From Ganoderma boninense (taxonomy: Eukaryota; Basidiomycota; Agaricomycetes; Polyporales; Polyporaceae): DNA of 64,000 bases. The position numbers and the translations under genes are program-made. Of the stretch, positions 10,002-21,475 are shown in pieces. The stretch spans positions 1,719,498 to 1,783,497 of the forward strand of contig CM035304.1 in the NCBI GenBank assembly GCA_002900995.3, in the 5' to 3' direction. Each line of letters begins with the position of its first letter. The first letter of the stretch is position 1. The notes below the pieces were generated by a model. It searched no databases. It saw only the letters and a program-made list of their open reading frames with translations, and was not told the DNA's origin.

Positions 10002-13000
10002 ATGCACAAATGTCACCCTTGTAGCAAGACCTTCAAGTCGGACCGTGCGTATACACGCCACGTCAACTGCTGCCCGAAGGCGTTCGATATCGCCCGTCTC
10101 GAATCCGTCCGTGTGAAGCGAAGGGCGCAGGAGGCCCTTGATCGTGCTGCAAAGAAGCGCAAATGTGAGGAGGACCTAGCAGCTGTCGAAGATGCAGAGG
10201 GGAGACAGTTTGAGGAGTGTAGGGAGATCGAGGTGCGCCCATACCAGCACATATACTCACCGTCCGCTAACCTCCTGTAGCATTGGCACCTTCGAGACCT
10301 TACTCCTCCACCACGCGATCCAACTCCGCCTCCACCGCCCAATCCAGCGCATATGAGCAAGTTCCAGTGAGTGCGGCGTGCTCCTCGGAGGCTAGTCGAC
10401 CACGTTCCAACCTCGCTGGCTGGTCTACCGGCTCATATCCGCCCTCCCACTCCTCCACCTCCGCCAACTCCTCCTCCAATCCATCGACGGTCCCCGACAC
10501 CCCGCGAAGCAACCCCAGAACCTCCTGCAGTCGTCCACAGGACCGAGCTGAATGCTTTTGGCATTTACCGCGAGTACACATACAAACCGCAGCACGACCC
10601 CGAAGAGCTCAAGACTCTGAAGGATCTTGTCGACCCGGTCGCTTTCCCTCTCATTGCCCCAAGTACTAAGGGACGGCTCCCCTCCGCATTTCGGAGCCAG
10701 GATACACCCGCCTGACGTCCAGCTTCGCAATCCTCGTCTCGGTCCAATTCCACGTCCCACGCCTCATCTCCCGCTTCCTCACGTTCTGTCAGTCCCCTTC
10801 CAGATTCGACGTATGCACCACTCAAAAATGCCTCCGAGTTCTATCTATTGCACTGGCAGTCGACCCACGCAGGCTCGACATCTAATATAGCCATCAATTC
10901 CCTCGTTCGCGATGTCATCCATGCTCCTGGGTTTTCGCCGTCCCATTTTCCTGCCAACTTCACCATTGAAGGTGCCCGAGACTGGCTAGACAAGGGCCAG
11001 ATTGACGACTCGTACTCCACCCCGCTTTCAAGCAAGGACGGTTGGATCAAGATGAGTGTGAAGATCCGCGTGCCAAAGGAAGGCGCCGCACACACCTCGG
11101 AGGATGACGCGCCTGAGTACGAGGTCAAGGGTGTCTACGTGCGAGACCTCCTTGCGGTCGTGGAGAACATGTATGGCGGGAGGGCAGCAGAAGATTTCCA
11201 TTGGGTCCCCCACAAGACGTACTGGCGTCCTCCCTCAGGTCGGGCGCGCGGCGATGTTCCTTCCATGCCGCCCCAACCCCCCGCAACGGCATCTCCATGC
11301 GTTAACACTGTGGCCGCCCCATCGCGATCGTCTCTTGAAAAGACCCAGCTACCCTCGTCGGCCATCTCAGGCGCCTCGGACTCGCGCAATCCAGCTTCCT
11401 CAACTCCATCTCGCTCACCCAACACTAACCATGCTGGACGTTCCAGCTCAGACGTCCGCATCTACACAGATGTTTACAACTCTGACGCGATGATTGACGA
11501 CGATGCGGCGATGCGCGCCTGTCCTCGCGACGCGGAGGATTCAGACGACCTCGAGTATGCGCTCGTGCCGCTCCTATTCTACTCAGATTCAACTCATCTT
11601 GCAAGCTTCGGGACGGCCTCGTTATGGCCTGTGTATGTGTACCCTGCAAATCAGTCCAAATACGTGCGTGGGCGTCCATCGTCATTTTCTGCCCACCACG
11701 TCGCGTATGTACCATCGGTATGCATGTTCTTCCATAAAACATACTCTTCATGCTTATCAAAGTTGTTCAGCTCCCTGATGACTTTCAAGATTGGTACATT
11801 AGCCAGTATGGGAAGCCTGCGACAGCGGATGTGCTCACTTTTGTTAGGAGGGAGCTTTATCAGGCCGTCTGGCTCTTGCTACTCAGCCCAAAAGTTATTA
11901 CGGCTTTTGAGAAGGGTCACAAGATGCACTGCGGTGACCGCATCATGCGACGTCTGTTCTTACGGTTCTATGTCCACATTTGTGACTATGTTGAGAAGTA
12001 CGTGCCTGTTTTTGGCGCTCTGCGTCCTGCCGCAGCTGACCACGCATTGACAGAATGCTGGCATCGTGTTTGAAATACTTCGCCACCTGCCCGTGCCCGC
12101 GCTGCCTAATCTTGAAGGATAGGATTGGTGGCATGGGGACAATGACTGATTTCCACCAGCGCAACAAGCTCTGTGAGGATGGTGTAGATGTGCAATGGCG
12201 TATCAGAACAGCTCGTCGTTGGATATTTGAGCAAGGCACTCCTCTGACGAGTGTGTGGCTGAAGCGGACCCTTGGCCCATTGTCACTCACTCCGACACGC
12301 GTGAGTATTTACGCCTCGCTCATCTTCGCGAGATCTAACATGATTTACAGAACGCGTTTTCAGTGCGGCTTGCGGACAAGGGTTTCAACTTTTACTCCTT
12401 GTACGCGCCAGACTTGATGCATGAGTTCGAGCTCGGCGTCTGGAAGTCGACATTGACCCACCTCGTGCGTCTCCTCCACGCGTTCAGCGGCGACAAGGTC
12501 CAGGCCTTCAACGAGCGGCAAGTGATATTTTTCTTGTATTGCAACCTAGACTCACCTTCTCATGTCCAGGTATCGCCGAATCCCAACCTTTGGGCGCAAT
12601 ACAATCCGGCGCTTCGTGAACAACATGGCGGACCTCAAGAAGATGGCTGCTCGCGACTTCGAAGACTCACTCCAGGTACTTTGTCACGTCGCATTGATGC
12701 AACATTGAGCTCACACTGTTCTAGTGTGCTTCGCCTGTCTTTGATGGCCTCGCCCCCGAAGATGACGACAACGAGGTTATCCAGGACTTTCTCTTTGACT
12801 ACGGTTGCTGGCATGCGCTTGCTAAGCTACGACTTCAAAGTGACAACACTAACGACCTCGTCAACGTTGTGACGGTCCTGGCTGCGACCTCTGTGCGCAA
12901 GTTCCAGCGTACAACATGTGCTAAGTACACCACATATGAGCTCCCCAAGGAGAGTGCTGCGCGTGGACGCCGGACGGCTGCGCTTGCAACCCAAGGGAAA

Positions 13001-14640
13001 GGAAAGGGCTCAACAGGCGGGCGGAAAATCAAGAACTTCAATACCACTACGTACAAGTACCATGCGATGTGGGACTACACGTCAACTATCCCCGTTTTTG
13101 GGCCAAGCGATATTTGGTCGACCCTCTATGTGTGTACTCCTTTGAACACCCTCGGCTACCTCACACTGACGGAGACTATTTTAGGGCGAGCTTGAGCACA
13201 AGGTTGTCAAGACATTCTACGCCCGGACAAACAAGGTTGATCACGCGGGACAGATTGCCCGCCACGTTCACCTACAGGGCAAGCTCAATCACCTCGCACA
13301 CCGTGTCCGCGAAGCGCAGCAGTCCCAGCCATCACGCCCTCGCCCTCGCACTCGCACTCGCCCTCGCCAGAAAAAACAACACTCACCTGAACGCGTGGGC
13401 AATCCTGCTGATCGATATCATATCGCTGAATCTCAGCGGCACTACGACAACCTCATCGAGTTTATCCACGCGCGACAGGGTGATCCAGCATACCAGGTAC
13501 CTGTCCCTGCATGTGATTCACATTTTATTGCTCACCGTCATTCACAGTTGTTCATTTCGCGCCTCCGGGCCCACATACTATCTCGCATGGACGGTGTAGA
13601 ATTTGATGGCATCGATCCCGAGTATGAACGCGACCGGCGCGACCATGTTACCTTCCTCAGCAACCGCATTTACCACCATCACACGCTTCGGGTCAACTAC
13701 ACGACCTACGACCTGCAGCACTCTCAAGACATCATCAATCCGAATTCACACCCCGACATCATGGTCCTCGCGCATGAGGATGACAACCTCGAGAATCCAC
13801 ATCCATACTGGTATGCACGCGTAGTCCGCATTTTTCATGTCAATGCCAGCTTCCTGGATCCGGCCACTCGGGAACGCTCAGTGCCCGAGCGTTTTGACGT
13901 TCTTTTCGTTCGCTGGTTTGGGCTCGATCTCGACACGCCCTTCGGATTCCAGGTGAAGAGGCATCCCCGTGTCAGCTTCGTGCCCTTCCACACAGGAGGC
14001 GCCTTTGGTTTTCTTGACCCAATGCTTGTCATCCGTGGTTCCCACATTTGTCCCCTCTTTCAGTATGGCTACACGGACGATCTCCTCGCCAAGTCCAGCG
14101 CACGAGATGGCCAGAACCTCTACGAGCGCGCTGAGCATCACAATGAGGACTATCAATTTTTTGTCATCAATATGTGTACCAATCTGGATGCTTTCTATTT
14201 TACATGTTGCTCACCTCGTGTTCTTTAGGTTTGTGGACCGCGACATGTTCATGCAGTATCTTGGTGGTGGTGTTGGGCACATGGGTATCGGCGCAACGAT
14301 CACTGTCGCATTTGATGATGAAGAATTTGACTGGCAGGATGTAGACGCAGACATTGAGGAGCTCCCGAATGACCCTGTCACCGGAGCCATGGTTGTCGCG
14401 TCCGAGGAGGATGTGCTCCGTCTCGCTCACGGTAATAGTGCCACGGCGGCTCCGGAGGTTGACGCCGAGCATGACTGCGAGGAGGAACACGACGAGGAGC
14501 ACGACGAGGAGGCGGACTGTGATCAGAGCTCAGATGAGGATGGTCTGGATGGTCTGGATGACGTCGACGCCGACGATGCTGACGACGAGGATGAGTATGG
14601 TGCGCACGGCTACGCCATCAGGGAAAACCTCCATCGCTAA
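10002..14640 (+). pseudogene. Plavaka-type (CACTA-like) transposase with in-frame stops
   Basis: It begins with a C2H2-like zinc finger (CHPCSKTFKSDRAYTRHVNCC), then a proline-rich linker, the FYLLHWQST block, the motif SDSTHLASFGTASLWPVYVY, then PDDFQDWY, CPCPRCL, LYAPDLMHEFELGVWK, and a long C-terminal part ending in an Asp/Glu-rich tail. These blocks match Plavaka-group transposases of basidiomycetes. About ten introns of 48-56 bp can be placed (for example 11718-11770, 11998-12053, 12301-12350, 12676-12724, 13130-13184, 14174-14228); the one at 12518-12569 starts with GC. Two TGA codons interrupt the frame at 10368-10370 and 10713-10715. Everything after 10715 reads through cleanly, so the copy is young but probably inactive. 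Confidence 0.85.
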
Positions 14641-16048
14641 TGAGTTATAATGAGTGATCATAAGACATACTTGAGGGAAATTATTCGATTAGTCTAATGA
14701 TCAAGGTCCGGCTTTTGGAAGAGATAAAGGAGACATAATTATGGCCTTAAAAAGTGTCAATATTCCCCTATACCAGGGATTACAACCGATCAATGCCGTT
14801 CACACAAAGATTGGGAGGAGTAAACACAATTTGAATTCATGGCAAGACTATGTAGTAACAACACAGTCATAGTTCTACTACTAAAGCAGCACCTCTTCCT
14901 ATCTGTATAACACCGCCGTGAAGGGCCTGGAAGACATTCATCAGACTATTGACACTCAAGAGAGGGGAGGAGACCACTCACGCCCACGAGGAACCATTAT
15001 GCACGGAAACAACAAGATGGACACACCTGGGAGCACTGCGCCACTTGGTCGCACCGAGTCTGAGCTGAACGGTGATAATGGGAGGTGCAGACCCGACTTG
15101 CTGTTGATGAAAGGTAACTAATCTTCAGGCTCGAGGATGAGCGTGAGGATTATGGAAAGCTTGTACAGAGAAACATACCAGCTCGTGGAAAGAAAGGGGG
15201 CCGTCCAGAGAAAGTGAGCGGCCGCCGGTTCCGACACGTCATTGGGGTAACACCCTACGTTGTGCCCGACAACGGCGTCAGAATCCCTGACAGCCATCAT
15301 AGTCAGCATTGACAGGCATGACCGAAGCGAATCGCGCCACATACCGGAGCAGTTGGTCGTGTACTCACCATGCCAGTGCCCACCCGAGCGACAAGGCCTC
15401 GGAGCCACCGAGCCTCCAAAGCCAGACTACGTAGGACAAGACCAAAGACCAGAGTCCCCCAAGTTAAACCAATAAACCAGAGAAACAATCCAGGCTATGA
15501 CAGAGCAGCCCGACAGGCTACAGCAGCATCGAGAAGGGCTTGGAGTGGATGGAGGACGGAGACAAGAGACGAACAGCTGCGAAGCGGGAGGAGCCGGGAA
15601 TGACGACTGTGCATTGACGCCCGTGTTTAGGGCAGGCTCAAGTGGACTTCAGGGAATGTTGCTGACGGCTCGCTTCGAGCAGGACGTGCTCCAGTCCTTT
15701 TCCAGCCTCGCATTAAACGCTCAAATGTTATATGACATTGGATACAACCATGAGACTTGTAGCTTGCTGAGAGGTGAAGGTCTACTGCCAATAATCTCAG
15801 TTAGTTCCGTTTAGTGCCCAGTTATTCTAATTGATCTCTCATTAGCGATGGAGGTTTTTCCTGATGGCGCCACCGTAGGAACTTGCATGTATTTTGCCCC
15901 GGTGTAACGAATGTATGGATTTCTCTCAACAACGCAATGGGTGACATGTGTATTAACATACATGGCATTAAAAAGCGGTACCCGGGTGGACTGATAATGG
16001 CCCCGCCAGGCCGAGGTCTTGCAACCGCAAGGTGATGCATTGCAAACC
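14641..16048. other. gene-poor spacer, about 1.4 kb
   Basis: Between the end of the Plavaka-type copy and the Harbinger target site I found no conserved reading frame or RNA gene. The first 300 bp are AT-rich and may include the 3' terminal part of the Plavaka element, but no terminal inverted repeat could be paired with the region upstream of 10002. Confidence 0.5.
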
Positions 16049-16051
16049 TTA

Positions 16052-16100
16052 GGGCCAGTTCGGCGCGGGTCTATTACGCGTAATGGACTCCATTAGATTA
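16052..16100 (+). repeat. left terminal inverted repeat of the Harbinger element
   Basis: 49 bp, identical to the reverse complement of 19044-19092. It contains the 12-bp palindrome ATTACGCGTAAT. A subterminal motif GTCTATTAAGTGG follows just inside (about 16103-16116) and recurs in the same orientation near the right end (about 19020-19033). Confidence 0.95.
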
Positions 16101-16202
16101 ACTGTCTATTAAGTGGCATGTAATCCAATCCGTGGGAAGCTTATTATTCTAATAGGCGCACTTCAGCCACCATGGGCGGCTTTGACTTACCCCCTCACGA
16201 TC

Positions 16203-17567
16203 ATGGCTCGGACGACCACAGCGAAGCAGCGGCGACACAAAGACCTTGATTCTCGTACCAAAATCCGCCGCTTTGCTTCCTATGCTGCCCTCCTTGGTGC
16301 CACATCTGCTATAATGCATGCTGCTAGCTCACTCTACTGCAAAACTCCTATGCATACCTCGATTCTCTCGGGTCAAGCTTGGGTCAACGAGCTTCTGAAT
16401 GGCCATGAGCTGCGCTTCTCCAATCAATTTGCAATGGAGAAGTTTGTATTCAGACGTCTCATTGCAACCCTTCGTAAGAAGGCTGGTTGGGGAGGAAGCA
16501 AGCATGTGTCTGCAGAGGAGAAACTAGCCATTTTCCTCTACGCATGCACGACTGGCCTGTCAAACCGGAAGCTCCAGGAGCGCTTTCAACGCAGCGGAGA
16601 GACAATTTCCAAGTATGTAATATATTTATCTATATCCAAATTTTCCCAGCCTTATATTCTGTGCAACGCAGAGCATTTCACTCAGTGTTGAATGCTTTGA
16701 CGAGCGAGGAGATGTATTGCGCATTTGTAAAGCTGCCCAATCCAATGGTAACTTCCCGTGAGATACGACAAGATTCTAAGTTCTATCCATACTTTAAAAA
16801 CTGCCTTGGTGCAATTGATGGGTCACATATTGAAGCAACAGTTCCTGCAGACCTGTCTGCTTCATGTCGTAACCGTAAAGGTGACATAACTCAGAATGTG
16901 CTTGCAGCCTGTAGCTTCAATATGCAATTCGTCTATGTACTTCCAGGATGGGAGGGCAGTGCGGCAGATTCTATGATTTTTCAGGATGCACGAACTCAGG
17001 ATTTTGTTGTACCTCATGGGAAATATTATCTTGGTGATGCAGGCTTTCCAAGTTGTGACGACTGTGTTGTCCCATACCGAGGTGTGCGCTATCATCTCAA
17101 AGAATGGGGCAAGTCATCTCAAAAGTGAGGAGATTTTTACTGTATTGCTTATACTTTCCTACTGAAAACATTTCAGACCGGCCAATGCCAAGGAACTTTT
17201 CAATCTCCGGCATGCATCCGCTCGCAATGTCATTGAGCGGACTTTTGGAGTTTTCAAGGCACGGTATAGGATACTCGACTCAGGACCATGTTATCCATTT
17301 GTGGTTCAAGCACGACTTGTTGCGGGACTATCCGTGGTCCACAACTTTATAGGAGTTCACGATCCAGCCGATGCTCGAAATGTGCAGAAGTCACTGCATG
17401 AAGATGAACTTTGCCGCAGTGGCATGCGTCCAGAGCCTATTCCCTTGGACCGGATGGCCCCTGGAATCACTCGGGCTGAAAAGGCACGAGCCGACGCTTT
17501 CCGGGATCAGCTCGCTGAGCAGATGTGGGTAGATTATCAAGGGGAGCTTGAGAGGCGGGGTAGATGA
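16203..17567 (+). CDS. Harbinger DDE transposase (DDE_Tnp_4 type)
   Basis: Three exons (16203-16613, 16673-17124, 17177-17567) give 417 residues without interruption. The catalytic triad is visible: Asp in GAIDGSHI, Asp in YLGDAGFP and Glu in NVIERTFGVFK. This is the signature of PIF/Harbinger nucleases, which cut and rejoin the transposon ends at TTA/TAA targets. The N-terminal third has the helical LAIFLYACTTGLSNRKLQERFQRSGETISK segment that binds the ends in relatives. Known Harbingers need a Myb-like partner for nuclear import and end binding; a candidate is encoded just downstream on the other strand. The ATG at 16203 (MARTTTAKQRR) was chosen over an upstream frame-open region that lacks conserved sequence. 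Confidence 0.92.
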
Positions 17568-17632
17568 AGGACACGCAGATAGTATTAGAGGCAGGGAGCA
17601 TCTGAATACAACACATATTGCCATACACATAG

Positions 17633-18809
17633 CTAATCCAAGGTGGCCATAAAGCCATCAAGCTCCAGCCGCACATATCTTGACCGTGTAGCCTTCGACT
17701 TAAGCGCTACATAAGTATCAGCTATATCAGGCTGTACACGAAACATCTTCGCCACTTGTACCACCTCAGTGTCTGACATGTCCTCATCCTCCTCAACAAG
17801 GGCAATAGCCTTGGCCCTGCGCTGAGGGGTTGTCTGTCCAAGGGCAGGAATGGTCAGGGCATCACCCACGGAGCGTATCACATGCGACACACTCAGCAAG
17901 GCATCAGCACCCGATACCCGGCCCTTCTTGTGCTGCGACAATGAAGGCGATGGAGGGGATGAGGATGGAGTGGCAGTTCGCTTATTGCCTGCCTTCTTGC
18001 GTGGCGTAACAGGGATCTGAAGCAATGATATAGAGAGGAGATAAATGTAGAAAGAAATGAACGCACCGGAATGGCCTTGTCCCCATTATCCACCCCATCG
18101 CTTCCAGTCAGGTCTAACACCTCCGGGGCCCCCTCCTTGGCTGCAGATGGCGAGGCAGGCAGTGCACCATCTTGGGACCTCGGAGGAGTTCCGACAGGAG
18201 CCTCGATGGGAGCCGCCGATGCACCGGATTGGCCCCCTTTACCCGATCTGAAGACGAAGTTGCCCGTGGCGACAGCACCGTCAACCAGGGTCAACAATTC
18301 ATCATACAGAGGAAAGGGCTCGCCCAAGAGGTCCTTGGCTTTGGGATGTTGCTGTGACAATGGGCAGGGTATGCATAGAATGCTCACCAAAACGCAAATA
18401 ATTGATCTTACCTTAAGAAAAGGCTCCCAAACCTCCTTTGTCGCCGTAACTGTCTTGGTTGTCTCATCCCACCCAAAGCCAGACTGGTCCCGCATCTTCT
18501 GTACCAAAATAAACTCGCCCTTAAGCTATATAGAAGTCAACCACCACGAATGCTTTCCGCCCGAGCCATCAACCGAAGAGATGCACAAGCACATACCTTT
18601 CCCCACCGGGTTTGGCATGAATCCGGTGTTTTGACAGACCCTCCACTCTCCAACTCTGAGCCAACAAGTGCCTCTGCACACTGGGACCAGGCCGTGCTCT
18701 TCCAACCAGAATCCGCCTGGAGCGCACAGGCCTTGCAGTCGAGGAGCTTGTAGACGAGAGTCTTGTCATCCTCGGGTGTCCATTTGGTACGAGGGCGACG
18801 AGCAGCCAT
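17633..18809 (-). CDS. Myb/SANT-like accessory protein of the Harbinger element
   Basis: Four exons (18809-18597, 18525-18412, 18351-18067, 18016-17633) give 331 residues. The N-terminal 100 residues form a Myb/SANT-like trihelix (KWTPEDDKTLVYKLLD, then PDSCQTRWGK and KMRDQSGFGWDE), followed by a Ser/Pro-rich linker with the basic patch TPRKKAGNKR and a C-terminal helical region. In characterised Harbinger elements such a Myb-like protein binds the subterminal DNA and brings the transposase to the nucleus; that role here is inferred from family and context. Introns are 50-71 bp with canonical ends. Confidence 0.88.
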
Positions 18810-19043
18810 ATAAAAGAGGGTAGTAGAGTGTATAAGCCGAGTATAAGATACGCCAGAGAGATATAGAACAGCTAGAGGACGGAGAGGAAGGGGAGGAGCT
18901 CCGTCAAGCCCTCATCTGATAGCGCGCATCGAGGACGGCTTATCGGCGCCTATACGCGCCCTCGGCGTCTGAATTTCCCGTAATGGACCCAATCGGCGCC
19001 GAACAGCACGTCCATTATCGGTCTATTAAGTGGGTCTTATCGT

Positions 19044-19092
19044 AATCTAATGGAGTCCATTACGCGTAATAGACCCGCGCCGAACTGGCCCT
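19044..19092 (-). repeat. right terminal inverted repeat of the Harbinger element
   Basis: 49 bp, perfect inverted copy of 16052-16100, followed by the TTA target-site duplicate at 19093-19095. Confidence 0.95.
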
Positions 19093-19368
19093 TAGCCTTC
19101 CCGTTATGGTATGCAAATCCGGCCAGCCGTGGCAGTGCCATGGCCACGGGTTAGCCTTTTTGCTGATGGTCTTGCGTTCTCCCCCTTACTTATCCTCAGT
19201 TAGCGACGCTCAGATGCCTACTGTCAAGCGGCCCCGTAGGTCCAGGGATATTTTGCTAGTCAAATACATCGGTCTCTCATCCTCAGGATTTTAGCGAAAG
19301 GGGCTTGTTTTCCGTACCACTGACGACGATGGCATGAAGTTGCGAGACAGCAAGTACTTATGCAGCAA

Positions 19369-21475
19369 CTACGACAAGTCCATAACCACGTCTGTGTCGG
19401 GAAAGAGTGAGAACGCCGCGATCTGCTGCTCTACAGATCGCCAGAACTCTATCGTCGCCAGCCCCTCATACCTTCCGTCCTCTTCAACAGCATCGTCCGT
19501 CTCCATCGGTGCCGGAGCAGCATCCGCTGCAGCGGGAGCTGCCTGAGGTTCAGGCTCAGGCAAAGGCTGCGGTGCTTCTTCTGCCGCATCGCCATCTTCT
19601 TGCTCGTCCATCGCCTCATCCTCATCCTCACCCTCACCCTCGCCCTCGCCTTCCCCCTGCCCTTCAGGATCCAGCTCAGGCTCAGGATCAGGGGCGGGCG
19701 GGCTCGGCTTCATCCACGCGTCGACCCTCTCCAGCTCCGGAAAGACCCTCACCAGGTTCCTCGCCAGGCGCGCCGCACACGCCTCGTCCTCCTCCACGTA
19801 CGAGTCCAGCAAGTTCACCGTCCTCATCTTCACGTTCACGTTCACGCTCGTCGACACCGCGCCCTCGAGGTCGTCCGAGAACGCGTCGATCGCGACGCGG
19901 AGCGACTCCAGCCTCGGGGCGGCCCCGACGACCTGCGCGAGCCCCGCGAAGGTCAGCGGGGCATCCCGGCCCGCGGCCCAGCCGTGCCCCACCCCGATAG
20001 ACAGCTGCTCGAGCGCAGGCCACGACGGGAGGAGCGCGGCGAGCCCTGCGCCGTCGAGCGCATACCGCGCGGAGAGGTCGAGCGCGAGCGAGCGCAGCCC
20101 CGCGAACACCGTCAGTGGGAACAGCGCGTCCGCGGTGATCGTGCATGACTCTCTGTCGGGGGTCGCCTCTCTCGCCTCGCCTTTGTCGGAGAGCGAGAAC
20201 ACGGTGAGGGTCGACGGGGAGCAGTACGCGGCGAGCGTGGCGAAGAGGTCGGGGATGAGGGCGGGCGCGGGGCGCTGTGTCGCGTTCACGGCGAGCCGCT
20301 GCAGCCTGCACGCGGCTCCAGCGCCCCAGGTGGGGAAGAACGGCGCGGCGTGGTCGAGCGAGAGAACATCGAGCGTTAGGTCCACAAGGACGGGGAACGG
20401 GCCTCCGGGGGTTACGACGCTAGTGAGCCACGCGCAGTCGGCGCTGGGGAGGTATACGCGGGTCTTGCGGAGCGTCGGGATGCCGGCGAGGTGCTCGAGA
20501 TCGCCGTCCTCCCAGGCTTGGAGGTCGATGGAGAACGTACGGAGGTGTGTCGCGGCGCGAAGGAACCCGGTGATCGCCTTGCCGTACCATTTGTCGAACT
20601 CGCGCGGCGTCACGGCTTCGAAGTCTCGGAAGCTCGGGCATTGCTCCTGGATGGCCTTGAGCGTGTATTTGAGGAAGATGTCGTCGTCGAACGACGGTGG
20701 ACGAACGTTGGGATCCGGGGGCGGAGATCCAGGTCGGGCGGTGGCGGCGGCGGCGGAGGGGGTGGCGGCGGAGCGCCAGGCGAGGAGGAGGTGGGGGAGG
20801 AGGAGGAGGCGGAGGAATAGGGTCTAAGCGACCTCCAGTTTCTTCCGAGAAGTCTGTGAAGTCGAACGACAGACTGATGAGAGGGTTGTTTAGCATGATG
20901 TAGACGTGAAGATGGGTCTCCCATCGAAACTCTTGAGATGTCCAGTGGATGCGCCGGACGTTCGGGAAACAACTCAGGCGGGAAGCGGACAGTACAAAGT
21001 GCCGTGAACGTGAGCATGGGACTTCATGCTTCCGCCATTCGCAGAGCCTGACGGGGGCAGGAAGGAAGATGTGGATCAAATCCAAGCTCTCTGATTTTGG
21101 CGGAATAGGTGATGAAAACGCGGCCAGTCCTTCGGTACAATTACACGGGAATTCTTCCTGAGGGGGTCTCAACCTTGAGAGACGAGGAATGCATGAGCGG
21201 ACAACTCACTATAAGTAGCTGCCTCGTCCATCCAGTCCCCTGTAATCTCCTTGGTACACCTCCCAAGCATCTTCAGAAGGTCTTAATTAAATTGAAAAGG
21301 TTGAGCTGGCGTCGCCACAGTTGGTCTAGAGCTGGTTCAAGGAATGCCCGGCCAGTCAGCGCGAGCGATAAGAACATTTTCCCAAATCTAGTGGGGTATC
21401 ATAGTCGTTCCTTCCCCAATACGCATACGCCGCTACTGAGGATATTACCTCTGGACTGCGCAAGGCCCGATACAT
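19369..21475 (-). pseudogene. F-box-like gene, copy 1 (frame-disrupted)
   Basis: The C-terminal 414 residues (20613-19369) are open and carry leucine-rich segments such as LTLDVLSLDHAAPFF and AGLRSLALDLSARYALDGAGL, an acidic Glu/Asp repeat and the ending VVMDLS. The N-terminal part, beginning MYRALRSPEVISS at 21475, is broken relative to copy 2 by several one-base indels, for instance at about 21370, 21020, 20960 and in the proline-rich linker around 20720-20790. Either this copy is a pseudogene or its sequence is of low quality; the adjacent N gap favours the latter. No function beyond a putative F-box/LRR substrate adaptor can be suggested. Confidence 0.7.

Larger units (their letters stand above)
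16052..19092. mobile_element. complete PIF/Harbinger DNA transposon (3041 bp)
   Basis: Identical 49-bp terminal inverted repeats (16052-16100 and 19044-19092) begin GGGCCAGTTCGG and are flanked on both sides by TTA (16049-16051 and 19093-19095), the 3-bp target-site duplication diagnostic of PIF/Harbinger. Inside are the two genes expected for the superfamily, converging with 65 bp between stop codons: a DDE transposase (plus) and a Myb/SANT-like protein (minus). Both are intact, and the TIRs show no mismatch, so this looks like a recent, possibly still competent insertion. Confidence 0.95.
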
